From: Saturnia japonica
Lineage: Eukaryota; Arthropoda; Insecta; Lepidoptera; Saturniidae
Reading direction: 5' to 3'
NCBI GenBank assembly: GCA_033032175.1
Contig: CM065331.1
Location: 9,424,370 to 9,488,369, forward strand
DNA length: 64,000 nucleotides
A model generated the notes under the pieces. The model was given only the letters and a program-made list of their open reading frames with translations, ran no database searches and was not told the DNA's origin. Of the stretch, positions 54,055-64,000 are shown in pieces. The number at the start of each line of letters is the position of its first letter. Position 1 is the first letter of the stretch. The position numbers and the translations under genes were made by a program.

Positions 54055-54290
54055 AAATGTGCCGTACGGCTTTATGTACGCCACTAATTTTCCGTCATTG
54101 CCAGTTTCCTTAACGTTCACGGTTACTGCTCCGTTCCTTTCAGTCGTAGCGTGAAATTATATAGTCTATATTCTACCTCCCTCAATAACTAGGTTATATT
54201 TTTTATTTTTGTTTAAATCTTCCTAGTAGTTCCAGAGATTAGCGCGTTCAAACAAACAAACATAAATCTTGCGACTTACTTTGTTAACAT
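54055..54290 (-). mobile_element. HeliC-like Helitron fragment, inverted
   Basis: 'gccgtacggctttatgtac' at the 3' side and 'ccagagattagcgcgttcaa' with 'acaaacaaacataa' at the 5' side match HeliC ends reversed. The length is short. Confidence 0.5.
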
Positions 54291-54499
54291 AGATTGGGTA
54301 CAGGGCTCTCTTGCATTAATATGCATTCGGCGCCGGGTGCGAAAGTTATCATAAAGCACCCCCATTTCCTTCCATTCCCTTTACCCTTTTTCCTTTCTTT
54401 ACATTATTTCCCTACAATACTGATAATCATACATCTAATACAATTTATTGTCATTCTATATATACTTATAATCAATCAAGTTTGACAATCAATCTTGAG

Positions 54500-54690
54500 T
54501 CTTGGACCCATGGTTGACCTTAAATATGCTGCGCTCGCGGCTCTTGCTTTCGTGGACTACAATGTTACTCAGTGTTGTTGTGGTAGGCTAGTAGATACCT
54601 ATGAAGACGTATGGGGGTCGGCTTGCACCCCCTAAGACTCTGCTCCCGGTTTCCTCGCACCCCTTGAACCTCCGGGTAAAGAAACCCTGA
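54500..54690. other. GC-richer unassigned block
   Basis: 'cgcggctcttgctttcgtgg', 'gggggtcggcttgcacccc' and 'tcctcgcaccccttgaac' look like a degraded repeat. No in-window partner and no exon signals were convincing. Confidence 0.3.
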
Positions 54691-55720
54691 TTAGGTATTT
54701 GCTAAGTATTAAATTTGAACCTTGTACTTTAATAAAGAATTTAATTATACGACATAGGAATGTGTCCCTGAGCCTATTTATCAGTTTAACTTAATGTTGT
54801 ATAAATAATTGTCTGTAATTGTGTTTGTTTGACGTATCACTGTTGTTCGTAGATATTATTACTGTGTTCAATGTTTCTCAAAGTTTTTAAAGTTGACAAC
54901 CGTTTTTGTTTCCTATATTATAATTTATTTCGCATAATACTTCTAGAGATAAAAGTCTTGTTGTACCGAGAAATCTTTACCACATACTAATTAATGGCTT
55001 TAAATTTTGGTAGACGGCAAAGGTATACTCATTTATTCAGTGTGTCTTATTTAAAGCTAGGTAAGAAGAAACAAACGTGTAATAAATCAAAATATTCATT
55101 TGCAAGAAGGTTCTTCTTAATATGAGAATACGAACGCCGCGCTGCGATAAATAAAATACTACAAATTTCTTTAATCAGAGTTCGAGTCATTTATATAATT
55201 TAAATGTAAGACATTGTTTGAAACTTTTTTGTAACATTGAACATTATTGAATAATTTTTATTATGTGTGTTGGTGCCAATTACTCTATATCATGGCGTAT
55301 GGCACAATGAGCACTTCAGTAAAATCCTTGAAAACTATGATAGAGTTTTTGTTGTACTCTACTTGTCTAGTGTACTATAACTTTCTTTATAATTAACGGA
55401 ATCCTTGAAAAACTAAGTTGCAATTAGTAAATTAATTCCGGGATTCTTTTATTATCTCTCTCCCATGTCTAGTAGTTAGCAATATGTTCTTTGTATTGAG
55501 TCATAACAAATATGATTGTTTTATTCTACAGAATTTGAATAGAGTAAATTTTACGGGGAAAGGAATTTAAGTTTTGCTTTGCTTTACAACTTCAATATGA
55601 TAGAAATAGTCGTTGATGTTTAAACTAAACGTACATCGTGTTGGAAAACTACCAACATCATAGTATGTTTTGTAGAAATTATACCAAGAAGAAAAAAAAA
55701 CCTTTAATTATAATAATATA
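54691..55720. other. 1-kb gene-free AT-rich stretch
   Basis: No feature recognised. Confidence 0.4.
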
Positions 55721-55724
55721 CTTT

Positions 55725-56045
55725 TAAGCAATGATGGCTCATATGGTAGAGCATACGGACACCGCGTCGATCGACGTGAGTTAGAACAACTGCATGAGCC
55801 TTAGCTTTCGGTGAAAGAAAATATCGTGTTGAAAGCATAGCATAGTGGTAAGGCTTTTTCTAATACCCACCTGGCAAGCTACGGGTGGTAAGTTGAAAAT
55901 CTGTCCCCAAACACCAGTAGGTGTGTTTCGGCAGCTTTGCTTGTGAGCCAGTCTTTCACTAGGCTTATCGTGTTACCATCTTGAGCCACATCTTCACTTA
56001 AGATCAGGTGAGACTATAACCACAACGCTAAACCTATAGTGATAA
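55725..56045 (+). mobile_element. SINE-2 copy, near full length
   Basis: 'tggctcatatggtagagc' (A box), 'gtcgatcgacgtgagtt', 'aaagcatagcatagtggtaa', 'gtgagccagtcttt' and 'gcttatcgtgttaccatc' show the whole element. Its B box is mutated ('gagttagaacaac'). Confidence 0.7.
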
Positions 56046-57530
56046 AAAAAGAGAACACGACAAGCAGAAAAAGTAGTAGCATGAGCTCCCAAGGAGCTAA
56101 AAAAGGCATTTAAAGTTTTGTTAAGAAATGAAGTATACAAAATCAATTTACTATGTTTACAATCTTTAAATTAGTTTGAATAACTTTTTCCAATATTTTG
56201 ACGTGGTTTAGTATCAAATAGTGGTTAATAAACACAAAAAAACTGCTGTACATTTGATGGATTTAACTCAAATTTTCTCCTATTTATACCGTCTTGTAAT
56301 AATATAATCGATTATTAGAGTTGACCCTGATCTAGAAAATAACCTATATTTATATTTCCTACTACTACTCCGTTAAGTTAATTCAATAAAGCCTTTTAAC
56401 GCTTAGATTGGTTTGGATTCGTAAATTAAATGTAACACAAAATGCAAGAAAAATATATAAGTATCCATCTCAATGTTGTATATTATGAAATAACTTTCAT
56501 TAGTAAAAGAAAGAACAAAAAATAAGTAAATAAACATAAATCGCTATCTTAAATAATAATATTCATAACGAAATGAAAAAATAATTAACACACAAGAAAA
56601 ACCTACATTATACCTTAACCTAACAATTTTGTATTCAAACTTAATTAAAATTGAAACTATTAAATCAATTAACCAAAGTAATCCTTTACGTAAGGTTTTA
56701 ATTAATTAATTAAATGAAACGCATCACATCACAACATTTAACCGCAGAAACGGGAAACATTACCGTTAAATTTAATTTTGGATGAAAAAAACAACCGAAA
56801 AAGGTTGTGTTACGTTTAATATTGTTTTGGGTTCATAATACGCAGATTACGGAGCTTAAGCTAGCCGTGAGATTTAGGAATCTAATGAAATTCTCCTACA
56901 ATCCCTTTGATGGTGTAATATTTACGTAATACACATATATAACTGTGATTGCTCAGTGGTAGCGCGCTTGGATGTTACATCAAACTATATGAATCGAATA
57001 TCAAATTTAGCTTGAGATTTCTGCGAAGGAAATCAATGTGATAAATTGAATAGCAAATATGAAGCGCTTTCCTGTTGGGAATAATGCAACGTCCTGGTAC
57101 AACCCGTTGAAGTTAAACATTCTTAAGGATCCTCCAGTTACTACCAGAATTTTTGGGCAGCACTTTCCTTTAGCACTTATTTGAGGATAAATGTCAGATT
57201 TTCGTAGTCGCACATATTTCTAAAATACATTTTTGATGAATATAAATATAAATGAAAATTGCTATTAAGTAAATAAACTACTTGCATATTTTTTGATTAA
57301 CTAAATAATGACAATCATTAAATGACACCAATGTACTACGGTACGAACATAGATAAATTGTGGTCTTTTTGAAGTTTTTTAAAAATTAATCTGAAACTAT
57401 GTATAACTAAATATACGTCTGGTTGTCCGCGTGATAAAACTTGATAATATATTAATATTAATTTATCAATTACATACACAATTATTGTAAAATCGAGGCT
57501 ACATAATAAAGTGTACATTTATCCTTATTA
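56046..57530. other. 1.5-kb AT-rich stretch with a tRNA-like 5' half
   Basis: At about 56943-56975 'gattgctcagtggtagcgcg' followed by 'cttggatgttac' resembles a tRNA D-arm and A box. No T-arm follows, so it is a SINE or tRNA relic. Nothing else. Confidence 0.35.
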
Positions 57531-57839
57531 GTAAGCAGTGAGGTGTCAACACATTTGTGAGGAGACAAAGCAGCACGTTAAAAGATTATATCCATTGTGT
57601 GGGATGTAGGTCGGAGACTGTGTATTTAGTGCACGAGCTCCAGTGCAAGCGTAAGCGTTTAAATGAGATCTTACTATAAAATAGAGCAAAAACTTATTGT
57701 TTTTAGGTGTGCTGCGCATAATACATTACAAGTTGTTATTTGCGTAAACATAGTTGCGTAAAAGTACTCTAAACAGACGAGCATGCATGAAAATTTTGAT
57801 TAATATTGAAGAATTGAACGATGCATATCAGTATCGTAG

Positions 57840-57905
57840 CATGTAGAAATACGTGGTCCCTGCCTAACCCCATTGGGGAAAAGGTGTGATTTATGTATGA
57901 ATGTC
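57840..57905 (+). repeat. Lepidopteran boilerplate repeat
   Basis: 'gtggtccctgcctaacccc', 'ttggggaaaaggtgtga' and 'tttatgtatg' is a recognised short interspersed phrase. Confidence 0.5.
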
Positions 57906-58339
57906 ATGCAGCAGTTGAATATACATCACCAAAACCGAATACAATTCTCAGTCTTCTAGCATTCATAACATAGATATGCATTTTCATATCACTTAAAAAA
58001 TCGCTATCAAATCTCTTTTGCACTAAACACATACCAATGGGTGGTTCCGCCCAAGAGAATAATTACAAGCTCGCTTTTGCCTGCCAACACAGTATTTGCA
58101 TTACTTCACTGAAATTTCCCGAGCTATGTGTGACGGAATGAAAAGTATGTATTATTTTTTGTATGTGTGTGCGCTATGCGACGCTTTCAAAGCTGATAAG
58201 CCTGTCTTTTTTTGTATATTAAACTGAATCGCGTACTACATTTAATTATAAGAATTATGAAGCTATTGAATAATATCTAGTGTACCTGAAAAACCAAAGT
58301 GTTCATAATGATTAAAGGATGGTGAGACACTTTCTACTA

Positions 58340-58590
58340 AGTTAAATAAATATAAATATGGGTACACAATTTCACACGGCCGTTTAATTCTAAACTAAGC
58401 AAAACTTGTATATAGTAACTAAACCGCTGATATATAGACATACCTAGATATTCACCACCCAACCATACAATTGAATAATATGCTCATCACACAAATGTCA
58501 GTCATATGCGGCGCGATTATACCCGCGACCTCTTGGCTCAATAGTAGGGCTAACTACCACTGTGCCATGAGGCTTGCCAGTTGAATTACG
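58340..58590 (-). mobile_element. SINE-3, tRNA-derived
   Basis: On the minus strand 'cctcatggcacagtggtagt' (A box) and 'ccaagaggtcgcgggtata' with 'atcgcgcc' (B-box region) precede 'tgtgtgatgagcatatt'. It ends in an 'aataaata' tail. Partner at 50425-50620. Confidence 0.7.
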
Positions 58591-59030
58591 ATCCTTAAAC
58601 ACATTATGAAAAATCTCTCACAAAGCCTTTTTCGTAGTATTTTCAGGCTAACATGAAGACCGGGTGTAATGAATGTGTATTTCTATTATTTTCGTGGAAT
58701 TAATTCAACCAAAAGTAAAAATATATTTTATGTGAATAAAATTCATCACAATAATCGTAAAAATAACAGTTATATAAATGAAAACTTTTGTTATTTCATA
58801 AACATTTAAAATAACAAATATTGTAGTGCCATTAGTCTTCATGAGTTTTCACAATTTTAAGCATTACACGCCGTCCAAATGCTCCAAATAACCGACAAAC
58901 TATAAATATGCACTTATAATAGACATTATAAGCGCGTATCAAATAATGAGATTCACTCTCCTAGTCACGCTAAGAATGCCATAGTAGTTAGAAGTGAAGA
59001 GATCTGAAAAGAACTATAATTATTTTATAT
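58591..59030. other. Unassigned AT-rich stretch
   Basis: If the frame at 59035-59445 is a last exon, its 3' UTR lies here on the minus strand. No clear AATAAA was found close to its stop. Confidence 0.35.
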
Positions 59031-59034
59031 TTAA

Positions 59035-59445
59035 CTAACAAAAAGCATATATGTGTTTGCCATATAATATAAAATTTATAAAAATTAAACAAAAATCGCC
59101 ATCGGCCTTGAGAAGGCCCCGCGAAAAGTCCTTGTGAATGACAGCCAGCTTTAAGTGTGTTCTGATGTCCGTGGTTACTCCATCGGAGAGTTGACGAAAT
59201 GTTTTCCAGAAGGAGTCTATAAATGCCGCCTTCAGTTTACCACGGATAAAAGAAAAAGGGTTTGAAAGACTTACAACACATTTTTCATTAGATCTTTTTA
59301 AAAGAAAGTTTCTTTTTTGTGGGAATATTGTATTGCTTTGTTTTACAATTGGAGTTTTATTTTTACGTTTATGAAATAGGAGTTTTCCAATGTTTTTTTT
59401 CTGACCTTTGTTTTTTATTACAAATTCTAGTAAGTAAAAACTACA
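59035..59445 (-). CDS. Candidate exon of an unknown protein, no ATG
   Basis: A stop-free minus-strand frame of 136 codons ends at TAG (59037-59035) and contains no Met, so it could only be an internal or terminal exon. The reading begins near a possible acceptor 'tttttacttactag' (exon from about 59430). It passes through a basic, Lys/Asn-rich stretch (IGKLLFHKRKNK, PQKRNFLLKRS). It then enters a compact, protein-like segment: VVSLSNPFSFIRGKLKAAF, IDSFWKTFRQLSDG, VTTDIRTHLKLAVIHKDFS and RGLLKADGDF. That second half has GC at third codon positions of about 57 percent, well above the surrounding AT-rich DNA, and encodes all amino-acid types. I recognise no domain. After DGDF (about 59092) composition drops and the remaining 18 codons to the stop look non-coding, so the true end may be a donor I cannot see. 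No repeat partner in the window. Confidence 0.4.
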   Translation of the reverse strand, partial: CSFYLLEFVIKNKGQKKNIGKLLFHKRKNKTPIVKQSNTIFPQKRNFLLKRSNEKCVVSLSNPFSFIRGKLKAAFIDSFWKTFRQLSDGVTTDIRTHLKLAVIHKDFSRGLLKADGDFCLIFINFILYGKHIYAFC

Positions 59446-60385
59446 TTAAATTGAATGCACTGACCCTATTTTCAAAATAACTAGAAACATAGATTGTTTT
59501 TTGTACAGGTTAGTTTAATCAAACTGCAAGAAGGAAAATTATAATATATTTTTTATTGTTTGATAATTATATTCATTCGAGTTCGGAACCCATTCATGGC
59601 ATGAGTATTTGCGGATGTATTTCTAAGCTGTTGATATTTTCATATGATCATGATTTTATTTTATTTTTCTATTCGAAAACTATGTATCGCTCTGTTTTTC
59701 TAGACTTTTATACACATAAAATATAAAAATTCATGTTCAACATGCTTATAATTTATTCCTAACAATCATAAAATGTTTTATAAGCGTCGAAACACTCCTT
59801 TTGCGATGTGGTAAAATAATTTCACTCGAGCAACCAGCGGTAAAATATTTCAGGTGTTTTATCAAAGAAATATTGTTCAATGCGTCCCTTAGAGTAATTT
59901 TAATAAATCGTATAGAAGGTTAAGATTTTTTTAAATATTGTTATTTATTTACCACAGCTTTTTAGTGACATAAATACTCGTAATTATACTTATACTTATC
60001 ACTAGGAACAGTGCAGTCACTTTTCCGTGCTAGAAAAAAAAAATCATAACCTAGTTTATTTTAATTATTATTGCATTGCGAGAGTCAAAAGAAAGAAAAA
60101 GAATTGAGAGGCACTATTCTTCTCTTCTTCAAAGGCTTTTAGGATCCTGAAAGTCTTTTTCATGTCGTTACTGATTATGGTCTATATACATGAATCAATA
60201 AAAGGTTGTGTACCATGATGGTCATGTGAGTTCCATAGATTAAAAGAGAACAAACCTTTTTCACATCAAAGACATATTCAATATTAAATTAACATTCTAA
60301 AATTAGAATTCTTAATAAAACAAAACTTCGTCCCCCCCCCCCCCCCTTTATTTGCTTTAAAATATTTCATAATAGAAAAAGTTTG
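59446..60385. other. Non-coding stretch with poly-C run
   Basis: AT-rich. A C run of about 15 lies at 60332-60347. No repeat or ORF recognised. Confidence 0.4.
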
Positions 60386-60389
60386 AGAG

Positions 60390-60500
60390 ACACCGCCCGC
60401 TTGCGAGCGTGAGCTATTTGAATCTGCGAACTGCCGCGCCATTGGTCAATTCCTTCGAGCCCATTGCAATATCGACGGTAAACTTTACAGCGCTTTGAGC
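60390..60500. promoter_or_regulatory. GC-rich promoter-like patch
   Basis: 'caccgcccgcttgcgagcgt', 'ctgccgcgccattggtcaat' (inverted CCAAT box, CCAT motif) and 'catcgacggta'-like CpG-containing sequence form a unique GC-rich island of about 100 bp. It lies between the candidate exons at 59.4 kb (minus) and 61.4 kb (plus), as a divergent promoter might. No TATA box. Confidence 0.25.
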
Positions 60501-61110
60501 ACTTGATAATAATGTTTTTTTTTAAATGAATTTATTATATTATGGATCTATAACTTCATTTTAATATTATTGTTACTAGATTTCCTGAATGAGTATTAAA
60601 TGGAAGCTTGAAGCCATTAAAAGTTCATATTTTTTATAGATTCCTGTGTTTTATCAGAAAAAAATATTTTAGCATAATTTTTCTTGACGATATAATTTTA
60701 TGGCTATTATTAATATTTCATTTTTAAAATAAATACTTGGGTATTTTTAAATTGGTATTTAAAGTAAACTATAATATATTTGTTTACTCTTATTTTTATA
60801 CCTACCAGCTTTTACCATAGGACTGATTTTTCAATCTTAAATAATTTTATTTGAGGAATAATTTTGACGGATAATGTATGGAAAACTTGGCAAAATTTAA
60901 AAATTATTCCACAAATAATCTGTTGATTGAAACATTTGCCCTTGTAATAAAATTATATAAATATATTTTAATCATCTTTATACAATTATAAATTTACATA
61001 AACGTGTTTAAAAAACATGTAGTTACAAAAATTCACATGTTATGATAAGTTCGCAGCACTTTTTGTTGTCCTGCTAACTTTATTGCTGAAAAGGGAAATG
61101 TTAGATGTAT
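60501..61110. other. AT-rich gene-free stretch
   Basis: Nothing recognised. Confidence 0.4.
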
Positions 61111-61259
61111 TTTGTTGAATATTTTTCAGCATCAACAGCGCTTTTACAGCTTGAAGTACAACGATTCGTTTCGTCCCTTCAGCTTAGACTATTTCTGTAA
61201 TCATTCATACTCTATTCAAAATTTCAATTATTTATCTGGCAGTGCGTTGCGAGTTGCTT

Positions 61260-61419
61260 TGTGGGGAGGACGCGTCGTGTTCTTGCAAAATTGAAAAAGG
61301 GAAGAGATTTAACCGTGAATTTTAAAATAGAACGCGTTAACTTTCATGTCAAGGACCATTGACAACGCGTATATTTATAAATCGTAAACGATGAAGAACA
61401 GGAAACATTTTGCACAATA
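61260..61419 (+). promoter_or_regulatory. Promoter/5' leader candidate with three ACGCGT boxes
   Basis: ACGCGT occurs at 61270-61275, 61332-61337 and 61365-61370, which is improbable in DNA this AT-rich. TTTATAAA lies at 61374-61381. A 9-codon upstream ORF (ATG at 61391) stops at TAA 61418-61420, sharing its last A with the next ATG (TAATG). Confidence 0.3.
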
Positions 61420-61493
61420 ATGGCGTCGTTAAGTGTGATAAATTTTTCGTGTTTATCAAATCAACATTACTGCTTTAAACGTCGGAATAAATG
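61420..61493 (+). CDS. Candidate first coding exon of an unknown gene
   Basis: The ATG at 61420 opens 24 codons, MASLSVINFSCLSNQHYCFK then RRNK, ending at 61493. There ATG|GTAAGT provides a near-perfect splice donor (GT at 61494-61495) in phase 2. The context 'caataatggcg' is acceptable for insect initiation, with A at -3. Upstream there is promoter-like DNA with ACGCGT boxes and a TATA-like motif. A separate frame at 61131-61294 preceded by a good acceptor (atatttttcag) might belong to a 5' UTR exon. No downstream exon is evident in the remaining 2.5 kb. No domain can be assigned to such a short peptide. Confidence 0.3.
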
Positions 61494-61499
61494 GTAAGT

Positions 61500-62450
61500 T
61501 TATCTAAACATATTAATATAAGAAAATATACATTTATAATCATAAGAATACATAATGGATCATTTATGTTTTTGCTTATAAATAGGGTGGCAATGAAACA
61601 AAACGCTTTCAGGAAAATTTACATTACTGAATTATTTTAAAATATTTTTTATAGTAGGTATATTGAACGATGTTTACGCTATTTGTAGCATAGATATAAG
61701 GAGTTGAGAAATTTAAAATCGTATTTTTTTCTGAACTTTGAACTTCTCTAGTAGTATAATAATAGTATAATCATATTTTGGTTAACAAATCGCTCATTCA
61801 AAACTACAATGACATAATTACAAAAAAGCCGAAATTGACATTTTGGTATCATAAGTTCCTGTTACAAAAACGTATCTATATAAAAAATATCATAATTGTT
61901 CTTACAATAGTTTATGATAGAGGGAGTGAATGTCGTTTGGAAATTACCTTAAATTCGCTAAATATCCATCAATTCAAAACTTCTAAATGTTTCTACTGAA
62001 AAATTACTTAAAAATGTAATTAAGTCTTTGTTCTTATTGGATGAGTGAAATTGTTATTGTTTTGAAATGTTTGCAACATCTTATTTACAAGAAATATGAA
62101 ATCGTAGGTATCTATAAAAAATTTCTTTATCAATTTGTGTCTGTGGAATATTTGGCTATAGATGTGAAAACTCTACGATTGATTCAAGGTTTCGAGGCAA
62201 AATTTTAGATTTGAGCTCAGAATACATTACGGTTATTTATTTCCGTGTGGTAATTAGCCACTATTCATTGTAACACATTATATTTGTATACAATAACACG
62301 CACTGGACATTATTAACGTGATTGGTTTTGTGTGAACAGTGAATAGGTATAAAATTTTTGACGTACTACTGCAGTGCGCATTTGGGCTGTAGAAAAACTA
62401 ATGATACGGATTTAAATCAGGTCTTTATCACTGTAGGTATTTACTTGTCA
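61500..62450. other. AT-rich stretch without recognised feature
   Basis: It would be intron if 61420-61493 is real. The 73-codon frame at 61778-61999 shows no domain or splice support. Confidence 0.35.
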
Positions 62451-62454
62451 TTTC

Positions 62455-62650
62455 TGACGGAGGTTCAGGTGGGATCTTGGTCTGTCATGTTGTGATTTTT
62501 ATTTTCACTCGAAAACTTGCGTTATTTTGACCATGTAATGTGATATATTGGTGGCATAATAAAGCTTGTGATAAAGTTTGGTTATTCTGCATAAGTGAAG
62601 GTAACAATAAACAATAGCTTGAAGCCAAGAGAGCCACCATCTTGTTAAAG
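62455..62650 (+). repeat. Rep-T copy
   Basis: 'gggatcttggtctgtcatgt', 'tgatatattggtggcat' and 'agagccaccatcttgtt' match the family in direct orientation. Confidence 0.55.
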
Positions 62651-63275
62651 TGTTGCTTGAATTATGAAGCTTACAAAAGTAGTTTATCCATTTGACACTG
62701 GCATAATTGTGTATAAGCACACGTTGTCATTAAATTTAAAAAGAAGAACTTTCATGTGCATATTTAAAAAAAAAACTTTATTTAGAGCTGTTCACTTGTA
62801 TGAGTTTCAAAAGAACGTTCATTAGCACAAAAATTAGCTCTTTCAAACAGTGCAATTTGTAAGCTTACAGTTAGAAACGTGCCTGTTTCAAATTAGTGAC
62901 ATGTGACGTCATAGTTTTAGTTTGTAATCTGTGGTAGAATATAAAGTGTATGAATCTATAAAATACAGACGAGAAAATTATATAATCATAGATGTATCGG
63001 TATTCTTTCGTATCTGTATTATTTAAATATTTCGATAAGTTGTTCATCACAAATGACCATACGCATCCACGCGGCAACACTTAAATGTGATAAAAATATG
63101 GGTCAGATAATGTATAATATTTTTTTGTTTGTGTTTTGTTTGATTTCAATGAATGAGTTATTTGATTGATGTTAGTATCGAAGACAAATACACCTACCGT
63201 TATAGGCATGGACGGAACAGAAGAAAAATTCGTAATACACAGGAAGCAATAAAAAAATCAGGAAATGGCCACTTA
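62651..63275. other. AT-rich stretch without recognised feature
   Basis: Nothing recognised. Confidence 0.35.
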
Positions 63276-63280
63276 CATCT

Positions 63281-63773
63281 TCTATACAAATAATACAATT
63301 GTAAATGTATATCAAAGTATAATACGATACCTATAACAAAATACCCATTTAAAAATTTTTTGACAGACTGTCTGTCTCTCTTTTTTTCCGGGAAATCTTC
63401 GAAACGGTTGTACCGATTTTGACGGGACTTTCACCGATAGATAGCTGATCATACATGGAGTAACTTAGGCTACTTTATTTTTAAAAAAGAATTAGGGTTC
63501 CGCAAAAATAAAAAAAACTGGTCATGGTGAAACAATTCGGACGCTTAAATGGCTTATGCTGAGTAAACCAATATGAGATATAGCAAAGTAATGTACTACA
63601 TGATTGATTGTTTGAAAAAGGCCTACCTACAAAAAAGTCAAGGAGAGTATACGTCTATCTTCTGAGGAACACCCACAATAAGCATTTTTGTCTTTAAAAT
63701 AGCCGGGAGCGGGGTAGCAAGATTCTCGCGGGCATTCTGTAGTCCACGTGAGCGAAGCCACGGGCACAGCTAG
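63281..63773 (+). mobile_element. HeliA, near full length
   Basis: It runs from TCTATACAAATAATACAATT to 'gcgaagccacgggcacag' CTAG (63770-63773) followed by T, 493 bp. The base before TC is T rather than A. 'ttgtaccgattttgacggga' and 'aacacccacaataagcat' are internal. Best-preserved 3' end of the family. Confidence 0.75.
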
Positions 63774-64000
63774 TTAAAAATATTTAAAAACGAATAACGA
63801 CATTTAAAAATGGAACTTATTGGCTTTAAAATGCGGTTTGTTTCATCTATTTCTCACATTTTTTTAAGTTTTGGTGCTATTTTTATATATTGCGTGTACG
63901 TTCCCATGGATTTAACTTGTGACAATTTTCGTACTATGCTTTACTATGAATTAAATAATTGATTTTAAGTATAGTTTATAGCTCAGCAGAGTGTCGTTCG

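Noticed and set aside
56943..56990. Possible tRNA gene from its D-arm-like sequence
   Set aside because: No matching T-arm or acceptor stem could be found; it is at most a relic.
57542..57679. 45-codon open frame (GVNTFVRRQSSTLKDYIHCV...) after a possible AG acceptor
   Set aside because: It is short, with a weak acceptor and an immediate upstream stop; amino-acid content is plausible but evidence is too thin to list as an exon.

Overview
This window looks like an AT-rich intergenic or large-intron segment of an insect nuclear genome, most likely a butterfly or moth (Lepidoptera). The evidence is the repeat content: short non-autonomous Helitrons starting TCTATAC and ending in CTAG followed by T, several tRNA-derived SINEs, 3' ends of CR1/Jockey-like and RTE-like LINEs, and boilerplate repeats such as the 'ggccaagtgcgagt' and 'gagacctttgcccagca' families that I recognise from lepidopteran DNA. 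Only one long intact open reading frame is present, and it is a transposase. No prokaryotic, viral or CRISPR features were seen. The repeat labels used here (HeliA-D, SINE-1/2/3, Rep-P/R/S/T and so on) are working names for families that recur inside this window, not database names.

Layout. 1-6.4 kb: dispersed repeats, one RTE-like LINE tail and a SINE cluster. 6.5-8.8 kb: a Helitron 5' end, a Helitron helicase C-terminal fragment, and a large inverted repeat, all bracketed by 100-bp direct repeats. 9-18 kb: HeliA, SINE-1, HeliD, LINE tails and small repeats. 18.3-18.7 kb: a TATA-containing, LTR-like promoter block followed by a good splice donor. 19.7-23.9 kb: SINEs and a CR1/Jockey RT tail. 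23.97-25.64 kb: a nested insertion in which a complete DD41D Tc1/mariner element (24049-25355, 359-aa transposase, 32-bp perfect terminal inverted repeats) sits inside a HeliD copy. 25.9-36.2 kb: dense HeliA/HeliB copies and six LINE tails. 37-45 kb: AT-rich DNA with Rep-T, Rep-S and a GC-rich patch at 41.9 kb. 45387-45459: a complete tRNA-Ala(AGC) gene on the minus strand, the only standard RNA gene. 45.5-56 kb: Rep-T, HeliB, three CCGG-rich loci and SINEs, with a 40-nt micro-exon candidate at 51912-51951. 56-64 kb: the least repeat-laden stretch, holding two candidate exons of unknown genes (59035-59445 minus, 61420-61493 plus) with promoter-like patches between them, and a terminal HeliA copy.

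The only functional units supported with high confidence are the mariner element and the tRNA gene. The host-gene exons are inferences from splice signals, codon composition and absence of stops. They are reported because they are the likeliest unannotated host sequence here.
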